Source: Hymenobacter sp. BT730
Lineage (GTDB): Bacteria > Bacteroidota > Bacteroidia > Cytophagales > Hymenobacteraceae
DNA length: 64,000 bases
Assembly (NCBI RefSeq): GCF_030542105.1
Contig: NZ_JAUOFB010000004.1
Coordinates: 124,001-188,000, forward strand
Reading direction: 5' to 3'
A model generated the notes under the pieces. The model did no database searches. It worked only from the letters and a program-made list of their open reading frames with translations, and was not told where the DNA came from. This document shows, piece after piece, positions 34,474-43,652 of the stretch. Every line of letters begins with the position of its first letter. The stretch's first letter is position 1. Both the position numbers and the translations under genes were made by a program.

Positions 34474-34851
34474 CTACAACTGGCGGGCCACCACCAGCAG
34501 GCTGATCCAGCCCGCAATAAAGAGCAGCCCACCAATGGGCGCTACAGCGCCCAGCTTGGTATAGCCCGTGAAGCACAGTGCCAGCAGCGAGCCACAAAAA
34601 AGCACCATACCGCCCAGCCATAAACCAGCCGTGAGCCCCAGGCCGCGCAGCTCTGGGCGGGCCGCCAGCAGAACGCCTACCGCGGCCAGTGCCAGCGTGT
34701 GGTAAAACTGATAGCGCACGGCCGTTTCAAACGTGTCAAACCGGCCAGTAGCTTCCAGCATAGGCCGTAAGCTATGGGCTCCAAAAGCGCCAATGCCTAC
34801 GCCAAGTGCCCCCAGGAAAGCAGCGAGTTGCAGAATCAAACGAGCGGACAT
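34474..34851 (-). CDS. DUF423 membrane protein
   Basis: 125 residues with four membrane helices. The family motif GALGVGIGAFGAHSL is at 15-29, followed by FETAVRYQFYHTLAL and GSLLALCFTGYTKLGAVAPIGGLLFIAGW. DUF423 (YgdD-type) proteins are inner-membrane proteins of unknown role. Converges on hutI with a nine-base spacer. Confidence 0.9.
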   Translation of the reverse strand: MSARLILQLAAFLGALGVGIGAFGAHSLRPMLEATGRFDTFETAVRYQFYHTLALAAVGVLLAARPELRGLGLTAGLWLGGMVLFCGSLLALCFTGYTKLGAVAPIGGLLFIAGWISLLVVARQL

Positions 34852-34953
34852 AGGGAATCGGTTAGGGGTGGATTGTTGGAGGATTTGACCGGAATAGCTC
34901 TTGTAGTCGGGCTTGTTGCAACCAGCCTTCTAAAATTAGCCAGTAGGAGCCCA

Positions 34954-35622
34954 TTACTCCCGGGCCCCAAAAATAGCGCTGCCTACCCGAATCAGGGTGC
35001 TGCCTTCCGCAATAGCCAGCTTATAGTCGGAGCTCATGCCCATGGATATTTCCCGAAAAGCTGGCTGATCAGCAAAATAGCGGCTCTTCAGCAAATCAAA
35101 ATATCCTTTCAACTCCCGAAATTCCCGCCGGAGTTGGTTTTCATCCTTTGTGAAAGTAGCCACGCCCATTACCCCGGTCAGCTGCACATGGCGCATGGCC
35201 TGGTACTCAGCTGACTGTAGAATGGCCTCGGCTTCCGGGAGCGAAAGACCGGTTTTGGCTTCCTCTTCTGCAATATGAAACTGTAGCAGGCCCTGAATAA
35301 CCCGGCCATAGCGCGCGGCCTGCTTCTCCAGCTCCACTAGCAGTTTCAGGCTGTCAATGCTTTCTACGGTATGCACAAACGGGGCAATATATTTTACCTT
35401 GTTTGTCTGCAGATGCCCAATCAGGTGCCATTCTATATCGGCGGGTAGCTCAGGCTGTTTGGCCACCATTTCCTGCACCCGGTTCTCACCAAAAAGGCGG
35501 CTACCGGCCTCATAGGCTTCCCGCAAACGCGCCACCGGATGGGTTTTGGTAACCACCACCAGCCGGCAGCTGGTGCCGGCCAGCTCCTGTTCAAACAAGT
35601 GTATATTTTCGGCGATGCTCAT
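34954..35622 (-). CDS. yggS: PLP homeostasis protein, YggS/PROSC family
   Basis: 222 residues. It binds pyridoxal phosphate through the Lys in VVVTKTHP (residue 26) and helps control free PLP. Other motifs: FGENRVQEM, WHLIGHLQTNKV, HTVESIDS and the C-terminal MGMSSDYKLAIAEGSTLIRVGSAIFG. No catalytic activity is required in the family. Cytoplasmic, single gene downstream of the BatA gene on the same strand. Confidence 0.94.
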   Translation of the reverse strand: MSIAENIHLFEQELAGTSCRLVVVTKTHPVARLREAYEAGSRLFGENRVQEMVAKQPELPADIEWHLIGHLQTNKVKYIAPFVHTVESIDSLKLLVELEKQAARYGRVIQGLLQFHIAEEEAKTGLSLPEAEAILQSAEYQAMRHVQLTGVMGVATFTKDENQLRREFRELKGYFDLLKSRYFADQPAFREISMGMSSDYKLAIAEGSTLIRVGSAIFGARE

Positions 35623-35700
35623 CGGAATTGATCAGTAAAGGCTAAAACTGAGCGTGAAGAGCGGCCCAGAACAAGCAGGCCATTAGCTCAACCATCCGCT

Positions 35701-36726
35701 CTAGTCTTCCATAGAATTGGTGAGAAATGTATTTTTCAGGCCCAGCCAAAACACCCACAGGCCCACGCACCAGTAGAGGTAATAGCGGTAATAGTCGCGC
35801 GTGTTCCGAAAGCGGGTCTGCCGAATTTCAGATTTTTCGAGGCGGTCTATCTGTCGGAAAATCTGCCGCAGCGCCTGGGTGTCTGTGGCGCGGAAAAACT
35901 GCCCGCCGCCGGCTGCCGCCAGCTGGCGCATGGTACTTTCATCCAAGCGGGTTTCTACGTAGCGGGGGCGGCCAAACTCGTCAGTGCCGAAGGGGATGGT
36001 GCCGTCCTGGCCCAGCCCGATGGTGTAGAGGCGCAGGCCATAGGCGTGCGCCAACTGGGCGGCCAGCAGCGGATCGAGGTTGCCGGCCGTATTTTCCCCG
36101 TCGGAAATTAGGATACACACTTTGGTTTGGCTGGGCGAGTCCCGCATACGGTTGGTAGCCACACCCAGCGCGGTGCCAATGGCCGTACCGTCATTGGCAA
36201 TCATGCCCAGGTGCAGCTCTTTCAGGTTTTCTCGCAGCAGGTCGTAGTCAGTGGTGAGTGGGGCCAAAGAATAAGCATCACCAGCAAAAGCCACCAGCCC
36301 GATTCGGTCACCCATGCGGCCATCCACAAACTCGCGGGCCACCCGCTTGGCGGCTTCCAGGCGGTTAGGCTGCAAGTCCTGCAACTCCATAGACCCCGAC
36401 ACATCCAGTACCAGTAGAATATCGATACCCGCCCCGCTTTGTATTACTCGCTCATCAGTGCGCTGGGGGCGGGCCAGAGCAATCAGACCAAACAGGATAC
36501 TTAGCGCCAGCACCACATCCGGCAAAAACCGCAGCACAGCACTCCAATCGGTGCGGAGCCGGCCCGCCACGAAGGCTACGCCAAGCCGCCGCCGGTTGCG
36601 GTACGCCAATAGCCAGCGTAACCCAAACAGCAGGGGCACCGCCGGTAGGAGTAAGAGCACACGCGGCCACTCCCAGGTATAGCTAGTCAGGGTACTGTAG
36701 CGAAGCCCTTCCAGAAAGGTCAGCAT
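35701..36726 (-). CDS. VWA-domain membrane protein, BatA-like
   Basis: 341 residues. Two helices at about 22-41 and 65-83 precede a von Willebrand A domain (about 100-300) with the MIDAS motif DVSGSM, Thr in the TxxxxD segment APLTTDYD, and ISDGENT. A last helix (YYRYYLYWCVGLWVFWLGLK) anchors it. BatA-type proteins work with MoxR ATPases in Bacteroides aerotolerance and complex assembly, by family knowledge. Third gene of the DUF58-BatD-BatA unit, 90 bases after the preceding gene. Confidence 0.85.
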   Translation of the reverse strand: MLTFLEGLRYSTLTSYTWEWPRVLLLLPAVPLLFGLRWLLAYRNRRRLGVAFVAGRLRTDWSAVLRFLPDVVLALSILFGLIALARPQRTDERVIQSGAGIDILLVLDVSGSMELQDLQPNRLEAAKRVAREFVDGRMGDRIGLVAFAGDAYSLAPLTTDYDLLRENLKELHLGMIANDGTAIGTALGVATNRMRDSPSQTKVCILISDGENTAGNLDPLLAAQLAHAYGLRLYTIGLGQDGTIPFGTDEFGRPRYVETRLDESTMRQLAAAGGGQFFRATDTQALRQIFRQIDRLEKSEIRQTRFRNTRDYYRYYLYWCVGLWVFWLGLKNTFLTNSMED

Positions 36727-36816
36727 ACAGCAGCAACCAGAAAAAAGTATGGCGTCATGGAGTTCAAGCGTGCAATATGGCCCAAACCGAGCGCAAATAC
36801 CACTTTTACCGGCAGG

Positions 36817-37749
36817 CTAGCCCGCCTGATAAACCGCGCTATCCAGAACGCCGCGTTGAGTAGCTTTCTGGTAGCGCTCCTCCGCAAAATGGCGCAGTAA
36901 GTCAAACGCCCGATTAATTTCCTGGGTGTCCTCCGTAAGCATATGGCCGTAAATCACCTGGTCGGCGATGCGCAGGGCGGTGCTCACGGATGGCGCATGG
37001 TTGTACAGGCCTTCAATTTCCCGGGTAGTAAGGGTATTGAGGTTATTGTTCTCGAGCAGGGTAAGGTAGTTTTTCCAGAGCGTAATGGCCCGCTCCATGT
37101 TGGTGGTAGAGCGCGACAACTCAAACCGCTCTATGTGGCGGGCATATTGTGCCAGGAAGTAAGCGTGGTTTTTTCGCAGCTTATAACGCTGGTAGCGGCG
37201 GCGCAATGCCCGGCGAAAGGCCAGCACCAGCCCCCCGCCCAGTAGCAGCAGGCCACTCAGTCCGGCCAGCCAGTAAGGGTAATTAAACCGGTCGTCAATG
37301 GGTACCAACGTGGTGGTTTGGCGAAGGGCTGGCAGCGTGGTAGGTACCGTTTTTGGCGCCGTGTAAAGCAGGCGCACCGCCGCGGGGGCAGAAAGCAGCG
37401 TCAGCGTATCGCGGCCACGTAGCACCGTTATAGGCAGACGTAGCTGCTGCACGGAGTCCAGCGAGAAAGTGCGCAGCCGGTAGACCGTTCTGTCTAAGCT
37501 ACGACCTTGCCGGGTGCGGGTAGGGTAGTACTGCTGCCCTAGGTATTCAAATGGGCTGAAATCGGCCACTGAATCCGGAAAAATTACTTCCAGCCCCGGG
37601 TTATGCGTATGGCGCAACTCATATTCTACCACTTCGCCCACGTGCGTGGCAGGGCGTAGAAAGCGCCCCCGCGGCGTTTCGTCTGGTTGCGCCAGGGCAG
37701 GCCCCGTTAGCAGGCCCCAAACCAGTACCAGGCAGTGTTTCTTACCCAC
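36817..37749 (-). CDS. BatD-like envelope protein
   Basis: 310 residues from GTG 37749, overlapping the DUF58 stop by eight bases. A signal peptide (VLVWGLLTGPALAQ) is followed by a beta-rich periplasmic domain to about 150, a membrane helix (YPYWLAGLSGLLLLGGGLVLAF) and a basic helical cytoplasmic region (RRALRRRYQRYKLRKNHAYF). This layout is that of BatD-type proteins in MoxR operons. Position between DUF58 and VWA genes supports the call; sequence motifs alone are weak. Confidence 0.72.
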   Translation of the reverse strand: MGKKHCLVLVWGLLTGPALAQPDETPRGRFLRPATHVGEVVEYELRHTHNPGLEVIFPDSVADFSPFEYLGQQYYPTRTRQGRSLDRTVYRLRTFSLDSVQQLRLPITVLRGRDTLTLLSAPAAVRLLYTAPKTVPTTLPALRQTTTLVPIDDRFNYPYWLAGLSGLLLLGGGLVLAFRRALRRRYQRYKLRKNHAYFLAQYARHIERFELSRSTTNMERAITLWKNYLTLLENNNLNTLTTREIEGLYNHAPSVSTALRIADQVIYGHMLTEDTQEINRAFDLLRHFAEERYQKATQRGVLDSAVYQAG

Positions 37750-38644
37750 GATTGCCTCGCTGATTGCGCCGCCGAAACAGATTGACTAACTGGGGCAGAT
37801 AGTCGGCATCGGTGGTGATGGATAAAAACTCGGTGCGGTGGCGGCGACAGATCTGGCTGATCTGCTCCCGGTTCTGTTCATAGGTAGCCCGGTAGCGCGC
37901 CCGGAAGGTGGCGGAAGAGGTATTTACCCACACCGTGCGGTTGGTTTCCTGGTCGTGCAGGGGCACAATACCTAGGGGCGGAAACTCCCGCTCGCGGCGG
38001 TCCAGCAGCTGCACTACTACCAGGTCGTGCTTGCGGGCCAGCATGGTTAGCTCCCGCTCATAGGCCGTATCAATAAAATCGGAAATTAGCACCACCACCG
38101 AGCGCCGCTTCAGCAGCCCAAGGGCCTGCTTTATGCCAGCCGCCACGGCCGTGCTGGGTGAGCGGGGCGCCAAATCAAATAAGGATTTAATGAGAGCATA
38201 GGCGTGCCGGATGCCTTTGCCCGGCGGCAGATATAGCTCTTTCTGGTTGGAAAAAGCCAGGATACCCAGTTGCGCCGACTGCCGGGCGGCCGTCAGGGCC
38301 AGAATCCCGCAGATTTCGCGGCCCACATCCAGCTTGCGCCGGCCTTCGGCGCCCACACGTTGCGAAGCGCTGACGTCGAGCAGAAGCAATACCTGTTGTT
38401 CCCGCTCTTCTTTATAGGTTTTAACGAAGGTGCCGTGGCCTTTGCTGGATACGGCCCAGTCGATGGCCCGCACCTCGTCGCCGTACTGATACAGGCGCAC
38501 ATCATCAAATTCCAGTCCCGTGCCTTTGAATACGGAGTGGAAGTCGCCCTGCAACTGAGCGTCCACGGCCTGGCGGATCCGGATTTCAAACTGCCGCAGT
38601 TTGCGCAGCAGTAGTTGTAGTGGCGTGGCCTGAGGCGTATTCAT
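37742..38644 (-). CDS. DUF58 protein of the MoxR-associated set
   Basis: 300 residues. Conserved features: GLEFDDVRLYQYGDEVRAIDW near 43-63, a VWA-like core with LLLLDVSASQ (residues 85-94), and VVVLISDFID. DUF58 proteins are partners of MoxR AAA+ ATPases. The MoxR gene that usually precedes is absent: the region upstream is a divergent DUF4296 gene. First gene of a three-gene minus-strand unit. Confidence 0.9.
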   Translation of the reverse strand: MNTPQATPLQLLLRKLRQFEIRIRQAVDAQLQGDFHSVFKGTGLEFDDVRLYQYGDEVRAIDWAVSSKGHGTFVKTYKEEREQQVLLLLDVSASQRVGAEGRRKLDVGREICGILALTAARQSAQLGILAFSNQKELYLPPGKGIRHAYALIKSLFDLAPRSPSTAVAAGIKQALGLLKRRSVVVLISDFIDTAYERELTMLARKHDLVVVQLLDRREREFPPLGIVPLHDQETNRTVWVNTSSATFRARYRATYEQNREQISQICRRHRTEFLSITTDADYLPQLVNLFRRRNQRGNRG

Positions 38645-38680
38645 TCCGGCTAAACTAACGCATCTTCCTAACTTTACAGC

Positions 38681-39082
38681 GTGAAAAGTCTCTCCCTCCG
38701 GGCACTTGTGGCCCTAAGTGTACTACTAGGTGCTTGCCAACGGCCCGAAGAGCCCGTGCCACCGCAAAAGCTACTGCCCAAACCAGACTTTGCCCGGCTG
38801 CTGATGGAACTGCACCTGACGGAAAGCCGCATTGATGCTGCCCACCTCTCGCGCGACTCCTCCGTGGCCTTGTTTGAGCAGGTGAAAGACAGCCTGCTGC
38901 AAAGCCACCATACCAACGACTCCACCTTCCGGCAGACGTACCGGTACTACAGCGTCCATGGAAAAGACCTGCAGGAAGTATACGATGCCGTGATTGACTC
39001 GCTGAATCTGCGCGGCGTAAGGCTACGGGGCAAATCGGCTAAGCCAGCCGAGCCCCGTTCGGAACCGGAGCATCTACTGTAG
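38681..39082 (+). CDS. DUF4296 lipoprotein
   Basis: 133 residues starting at GTG 38681. The lipoprotein signal ends ALVALSVLLGACQ (Cys19). The DUF4296 core runs PDFARLLMELHLTESRIDAAH ... TFRQTYRYYSVHGKDLQEVYDAVIDSL, a helical domain restricted to Bacteroidota. Role unknown; periplasm-facing outer or inner membrane. Its last 44 bases overlap the convergent csaA gene, a coding overlap on opposite strands. Confidence 0.85.
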   Translation: MKSLSLRALVALSVLLGACQRPEEPVPPQKLLPKPDFARLLMELHLTESRIDAAHLSRDSSVALFEQVKDSLLQSHHTNDSTFRQTYRYYSVHGKDLQEVYDAVIDSLNLRGVRLRGKSAKPAEPRSEPEHLL

Positions 39083-39386
39083 TCAGCACAATGTCCCCGT
39101 GCTCGTCAGCCACGCCGGTAACCAGGATTTCGGAGCTGAACGGGCCGATGCGGCGTGGTGGAAAATTGACCACGCACAATACCTGCCGGCCCACCAGGTC
39201 CTGGAGTTGATAGTGGCGGGTTATCTGGGCACTGGAGCGCTTCAGGCCAATTTCCGGGCCTAGATCTACTAAAAGCTGATATGCGGGTTTGCGCGCCTCG
39301 GGAAACTCCCGGGCTTCCAGAATGGTGCCGATGCGCAAATCCACGCGGGCGAAATCATCCCAGGTAATGAAGGAAGCGGAATCCAT
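39039..39386 (-). CDS. csaA: CsaA-type tRNA-binding/chaperone protein
   Basis: 115 residues from ATG 39386. OB-fold tRNA-binding domain: FARVDLRIGTILEAREFPEARKPAYQLLVDLGPEIGLKRSSAQIT, then LVGRQVLCVVNFPPRRIGPFSSEILVTG. CsaA is a homodimeric relative of the tRNA-binding arm of methionyl-tRNA synthetase and a suppressor of secretion defects. The overlap with the convergent DUF4296 gene covers its final 14 codons, including the C-terminal PNGARLA. Confidence 0.93.
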   Translation of the reverse strand: MDSASFITWDDFARVDLRIGTILEAREFPEARKPAYQLLVDLGPEIGLKRSSAQITRHYQLQDLVGRQVLCVVNFPPRRIGPFSSEILVTGVADEHGDIVLTTVDAPVPNGARLA

Positions 39387-39437
39387 AGGTAGCTTTTGCC
39401 GGCAAGCTACCAAAAGCCGGACGTAGCTCACAAAAAA

Positions 39438-39462
39438 GGTGGCCGGCATTGCGCCGGCCACC
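39438..39462 (-). terminator. terminator of the DUF922 gene
   Basis: GGTGGCCGGC and GCCGGCCACC form a perfect 10-bp stem with a five-base loop; on the minus strand it is followed by a T6 run (A6 at 39432-39437). Confidence 0.9.
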
Positions 39463-39488
39463 CAAAGTGTATTGAGAGGTATGTACTC

Positions 39489-40046
39489 TTAGTTTGCTGC
39501 CGCAAACGCCGAAAGCTCCTGCAGGCGCTGCTGCACATTCTGGTCCCAAGCCTGCTGCTTGGCTGCATTCAGGCCGTGGTTGGTTTCCTGATCGTAGCGG
39601 GCTTCTTCCCGGCGCCAATCATTAAAGGCTATTCGGGTGAAGTTGTTGAGAGCAGGCTGGAGATGGTCGCAATTGAACTTTGCCAAGGCAATCTTCTGCC
39701 GGACGCGCCGGGCGTGCAATTCCGTTAGGTCAAAATGAATCTGCTCATGCCGCAGCAGCTCTGGTTTAGCCTGGGAGGCATTGCGTACCCACGACTCACT
39801 GGGCGTGAAAACGGCCCGTACGATGGTAGTAACCTGGTAGTTAACGCAGCTTACGCGCACGTCCAGATTAGCCGAAGTTAAGGCTGCCAGCTCAGCCGGC
39901 AGGGTAGGTCGCGCCTGAAAATCAGACCAGGTCAGGGGGCGGTTAGACTGCCATTCCAGAGTAGCTTGCGCCGGAATGGATTGTTGGGAGGTAGGCAGCA
40001 GGGCTGACAACCAAACCAACATAGGGAAGAGCATAGAATTCATCAT
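39489..40046 (-). CDS. secreted DUF922-type putative zinc protease
   Basis: 185 residues from ATG 40046. Signal peptide MMNSMLFPMLVWLSALLP. The motif LLRHEQIHFDLTELHARR holds HExxH (HEQIH) with a following Glu, the zinc-site arrangement of DUF922. The upstream WSDFQARP is also family-typical. Expected in the periplasm or exported. Downstream neighbour csaA, upstream MATE gene 24 bases away on the same strand. Confidence 0.85.
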   Translation of the reverse strand: MMNSMLFPMLVWLSALLPTSQQSIPAQATLEWQSNRPLTWSDFQARPTLPAELAALTSANLDVRVSCVNYQVTTIVRAVFTPSESWVRNASQAKPELLRHEQIHFDLTELHARRVRQKIALAKFNCDHLQPALNNFTRIAFNDWRREEARYDQETNHGLNAAKQQAWDQNVQQRLQELSAFAAAN

Positions 40047-40069
40047 AACCAAAAATAGGATTTTTTTGG

Positions 40070-41434
40070 TTAACGCGCTAATGCTATTTGTTGGTTCACA
40101 GCAAAGGCACTAAGTCGACGAAAACGCCATAAAAGCACCCCGGCTACCAGGCTAAGGCCCGTCAGTAGCCCGATCCAAACGCCCGGTGCGCCCATCTTTA
40201 ATCCAAAGCCTAGGCCGTAGCCCAGTGGCAGTGCAATAGCCCAATACGCCAGCAGGGCCACTATGGAAGGCACTTTCACATCTTCCAGTCCCCGCAACGC
40301 CCCCAGGCCTACTACCTGCAGACCATCGGAAACCTGAAACAGGGCGGCAATCAGGAGCAATGTAGCAGCCTGAGCCAGCACCGAAGGGTCGTGGTTATAG
40401 AGCGTGGGCACGAAATGACGGCCCAGAATCAGCAACAAGCCCATGCTGCTCATAAAGAGAAAAGTCAGGAAGTAAGCTGTAAGGCCAGCCTGCCGGGTAT
40501 TGTGGGCACTGCCCAGCCCCCGCTGGTTACCTACCCGAATGGTAGCCGCCGCCGCAATGCCGCTGGCAGCCATGTAGGTAACCGAGGCAACATTAATAGC
40601 AATTTGATGCGCTGCCAGCGCCGAAGCGCCCAACCAGCCAATCATAATAGCCGAGAAACTGAAGGCTCCCATCTCAAACATCATCTGCACCCCAATGGGC
40701 ATGCCCAAGCCCAGCAGCCGGCGCATGGTACTGCCCGAAGCCGTGAGCCAGCTGCCGGCAGCTTCCCGGTACGGCTTTAGGCGACTGGCACGCAAAACAT
40801 AAAGGGCCATCAGGGCGGCCATTAATACCCGGGCAATAAGGGTGGCCCAGGCAGCGCCCATCATGCCCATGCGTGGAGCACCCAGGTGACCAAAAATCAG
40901 TGCATAGCACAACAGGGCATTAACCACGTTGGCCATAATAGACAGGAACATAGCCTGCCGGGTGAGGCCCAGGCCTTCGGCAAACTGCTTAAAGCCCTGG
41001 AAAATCATCAGGGGAATCATGGAGGCAAAAAGCACGCGCACCCAGGGGGCCGCTAGCTTCACTACCTCGGCAGGCTGATTCAGATACCCGAGCAAATCCG
41101 GGACAATCAAACCAAAAGCAGCTAGCACCAGGCCGGCAACGGTGCAGAGCATTACCCCATTGATAAGCAGCTGTCCGATACGAAGAATATCCCGCTGCCC
41201 GTCGGCGGTAGCTACCAGCGGCGTAATACTCATGGAAAGGCCCAGCCCGAACACCATTACTACGGTACTGACGCTGACGCCCAAGGATACCGCAGCCAGG
41301 GGAACGGTACCCGTCTGGCCCACCATGATACTGTCGCAGACACTCACCATAATGTGGCCCAGCTGGCTCAGAACCACGGGGTAGGCCAGCAAAAGGGTGG
41401 GTTTAATATGCGGGCGGATAGCAGTAAGTGGCAT
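40070..41434 (-). CDS. MATE-family multidrug efflux transporter
   Basis: 454 residues, twelve membrane helices in two six-helix halves. N-terminal MPLTAIRPHIKPTLLLAYPVVLSQLGHIMVSVCDSIMVGQTG is the family signature region, and GVQMMFEMGAFSFSAIMIGWLG starts the second half. A Na+- or H+-driven drug/organic cation antiporter by family. Probably in one transcript with the DUF922 gene. Confidence 0.93.
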   Translation of the reverse strand: MPLTAIRPHIKPTLLLAYPVVLSQLGHIMVSVCDSIMVGQTGTVPLAAVSLGVSVSTVVMVFGLGLSMSITPLVATADGQRDILRIGQLLINGVMLCTVAGLVLAAFGLIVPDLLGYLNQPAEVVKLAAPWVRVLFASMIPLMIFQGFKQFAEGLGLTRQAMFLSIMANVVNALLCYALIFGHLGAPRMGMMGAAWATLIARVLMAALMALYVLRASRLKPYREAAGSWLTASGSTMRRLLGLGMPIGVQMMFEMGAFSFSAIMIGWLGASALAAHQIAINVASVTYMAASGIAAAATIRVGNQRGLGSAHNTRQAGLTAYFLTFLFMSSMGLLLILGRHFVPTLYNHDPSVLAQAATLLLIAALFQVSDGLQVVGLGALRGLEDVKVPSIVALLAYWAIALPLGYGLGFGLKMGAPGVWIGLLTGLSLVAGVLLWRFRRLSAFAVNQQIALAR

Positions 41435-41502
41435 GGCAACAGAAGAAACGAATCAACCGCAAAGGTACAACCCTACCGCGGGCCGATCATCCTTAGCTTA
41501 CC

Positions 41503-42597
41503 TTACTGCTTCAGCAATGCACCCCGCAACCGCTCCAGAGCCGTACGCAAAGCTGATTCCGGCACGGCGCAGGAAATGCGCATAAACCCGGGTGCATGGC
41601 AGCCAGCGCCGTCCACTACGTCCACCCCGGCTTCGTGCAGCTGGCAGGTAAGTGCATGCGAGGCTGCCGTGGGAGAGAGGGAGGAGTCAAGAAAACCCCG
41701 AAAATCCGGGAAGGCATAATACGTGCCTTCCGTAGGTGCCAAGCGCACTTGTGGAATATCTTGTAGCCCCTGCAACAAAAGCTGGCGCAACGGCTGCAGC
41801 TTAGCCAGCAAATCCGCGGCAATAGGGCCGGCGTTGCTGGCGGCAGCTAGTCCGGCCAATTGATTAAGGCTGGCCACCGCGCCGCCGGTTGCATGCTGCC
41901 AGCGCGCGCACTTTTGCGCCAGTTCTACGGGAGCTACCAGGTAGCCCAGGCCCCAGCTCACCATGGCCAGCGACTTGGAAAAACCATTCACTACCACGTG
42001 TTGCTGCTGCGGATCGGGAAAATCGAGCAAGGAAGGTACCGGAGGCCCAAACGTGACAAGGTTATAAATTTCGTCGCTGAGCACCAGCATATGCGGATGG
42101 CGGCGGGTTACGTGCAGCAGGGCCTCTATTTCTGCGCTGGTATAAATGCGACCAGTAGGGTTGCAGGGGTTGGTAAACAGCAATATCCGGGTACGCGGTG
42201 TGAGGGCGGCTGCTAACTTTTCGGGGGAGAGGGTATATCCATCATCCGGCGAAAGGGGGAAGGTCTTTAAAGTGCCGCCAGCTTCCGCTATCAGGGCATC
42301 GAACCCAAACCAATTGGGCGTGGGCAGCAGCACTTCATCGCCGGGGCGCAGCGCGGCGCGCAGTACGGCAAACAGCGCCGCTTTGGTGCCCGCCGTTACC
42401 ACCACCTGCTCCGGACTGACGTTGGCCGCTTGATACTGGTGAGCCAGTACTGCACGCAACTCAGGAAGTCCTGCCGCCGGGCCAGTAGGCAAAGGCCTGC
42501 CCTGGAGGTAGGGTTCCAGCTGCTGCAAGACCAGCGGCGGGGTAGGAAAATGGGGGTAGCCCGATGCCAGGCTGATTAGGGCAGCAGAGGATGACAC
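41503..42597 (-). CDS. PLP-dependent class I/II aminotransferase-like protein of the ergothioneine locus
   Basis: 364 residues from GTG 42597, 24 bases after the egtD stop. Fold-type I features: TPNWFGF, FTNPCNPTGR, Asp175 and Tyr178 in LSDEIYN, and the Schiff-base Lys208 in NGFSKS. The Arg that normally holds the PLP phosphate in SKSxxMxGWRxGY is Gly216 here (SKSLAMVSWGLGY). The C-terminal substrate Arg (PGFMRISC) is kept. Being third in egtB-egtD, it may be an aminotransferase or a PLP C-S lyase replacing EgtE; the latter is an inference. Confidence 0.8.
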   Translation of the reverse strand: MSSSAALISLASGYPHFPTPPLVLQQLEPYLQGRPLPTGPAAGLPELRAVLAHQYQAANVSPEQVVVTAGTKAALFAVLRAALRPGDEVLLPTPNWFGFDALIAEAGGTLKTFPLSPDDGYTLSPEKLAAALTPRTRILLFTNPCNPTGRIYTSAEIEALLHVTRRHPHMLVLSDEIYNLVTFGPPVPSLLDFPDPQQQHVVVNGFSKSLAMVSWGLGYLVAPVELAQKCARWQHATGGAVASLNQLAGLAAASNAGPIAADLLAKLQPLRQLLLQGLQDIPQVRLAPTEGTYYAFPDFRGFLDSSLSPTAASHALTCQLHEAGVDVVDGAGCHAPGFMRISCAVPESALRTALERLRGALLKQ

Positions 42598-42620
42598 AAT
42601 GGTAAGATCAACAAGGAAAG

Positions 42621-43604
42621 CTATTGGACAGGAGCCAGCACCACATCGGCAAAGTATTGCCGCTCATCCGTGAAGAAGGCCACCACCTGCAGGTCAGCCG
42701 CCGCCGCCAGTTCCTCAATTTGAGGACGGGTAAATTTGTAGGAATTTTCGGTGTGAATGACTTCCCAGGCGGCAAAGGGCACGCTGAAATCCAACGCGGT
42801 AAAATGCACCGTCTGGGCCCGGCGGCTCACCAGGAAGGAGCGCACAGCGCCGCTTAGCGGGTCATAGTCAGTATAGTGGGCCCAGTGCTTCAGGTCGAAG
42901 TCAGCCCCTAGCTCGCGGTTTAGGCGGGTAAACAGGTTTAGGTTGAAGGCCGCCGTAACGCCTTGGCTGTCATCGTAAGCCGCACGAATAAGGCGCGGGT
43001 CTTTCTGCAGATCGAAACCAATGAGCAGCCGGTCGGCGGGAGCCAGATGGGAAGAAAGCTGCCGGAGGAACTGCTGCCGGTCATCGGGCAAAAAGTTGCC
43101 AATATTAGAACCCAGAAACAGTACCGCTTTGGGAGCTGCATCTTGCCGCACCTCCGCCAGCGCCGAGAAATAATCGGTTTCAATAGGCTCTACCTGCAGC
43201 TGGGGCAGCTCCCGCTGCAGGCTTTCCGCCAGCCCGGCCAGTGCCCCGCCTGAGATGTCCACCGGCTCATAGGTAAAAGCAGCACGCTGCTCCAGCAAAT
43301 GCCGCAGCAGCACTTTCGTTTTCAGACCGTCGCCGGCACCCAACTCCAGCAGCCGAAACGGTTTGTTGCCAGCCGGCCGCAGCGCCTGGCTAATTTCGGC
43401 CTTCTGACCGGTAAAAATGCCCAGCTCGGTGCGCGTAGGGTAGTACTCCGGGAGCTGCATAATTTGCTGAAAAAGCCGGCTGCCCTCATCATCATAGAAG
43501 TACATCGATGATAAGGTTTTGGGCGTGTGGCTCAGGCCTTGGCGCACGTGGTGGGCAAGGGCAGTATCCGCAACAGAGGCTGGCGCAGTGGAAGAAGCAG
43601 GCAT
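42621..43604 (-). CDS. egtD: L-histidine N-alpha-methyltransferase
   Basis: 327 residues. Adds three methyl groups from S-adenosylmethionine to histidine to form hercynine. Signature stretches: TPKTLSSMYFYDDEGSRLF, QLPEYYPTRTELGI, the SAM loop LLELGAGDGLKT (about 90-100), FLGSNIGNF, and KFTRPQIEELAAAADL. Cytoplasmic. 48 bases downstream of egtB on the same strand and followed by a PLP enzyme gene. The presence of both EgtB and EgtD makes the pathway call firm. Confidence 0.95.
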   Translation of the reverse strand: MPASSTAPASVADTALAHHVRQGLSHTPKTLSSMYFYDDEGSRLFQQIMQLPEYYPTRTELGIFTGQKAEISQALRPAGNKPFRLLELGAGDGLKTKVLLRHLLEQRAAFTYEPVDISGGALAGLAESLQRELPQLQVEPIETDYFSALAEVRQDAAPKAVLFLGSNIGNFLPDDRQQFLRQLSSHLAPADRLLIGFDLQKDPRLIRAAYDDSQGVTAAFNLNLFTRLNRELGADFDLKHWAHYTDYDPLSGAVRSFLVSRRAQTVHFTALDFSVPFAAWEVIHTENSYKFTRPQIEELAAAADLQVVAFFTDERQYFADVVLAPVQ

Positions 43605-43652
43605 AAGGGAAAGCGGAGATGAAGAAAATGGCTTTTCAGCCGAAGAAAGTGG

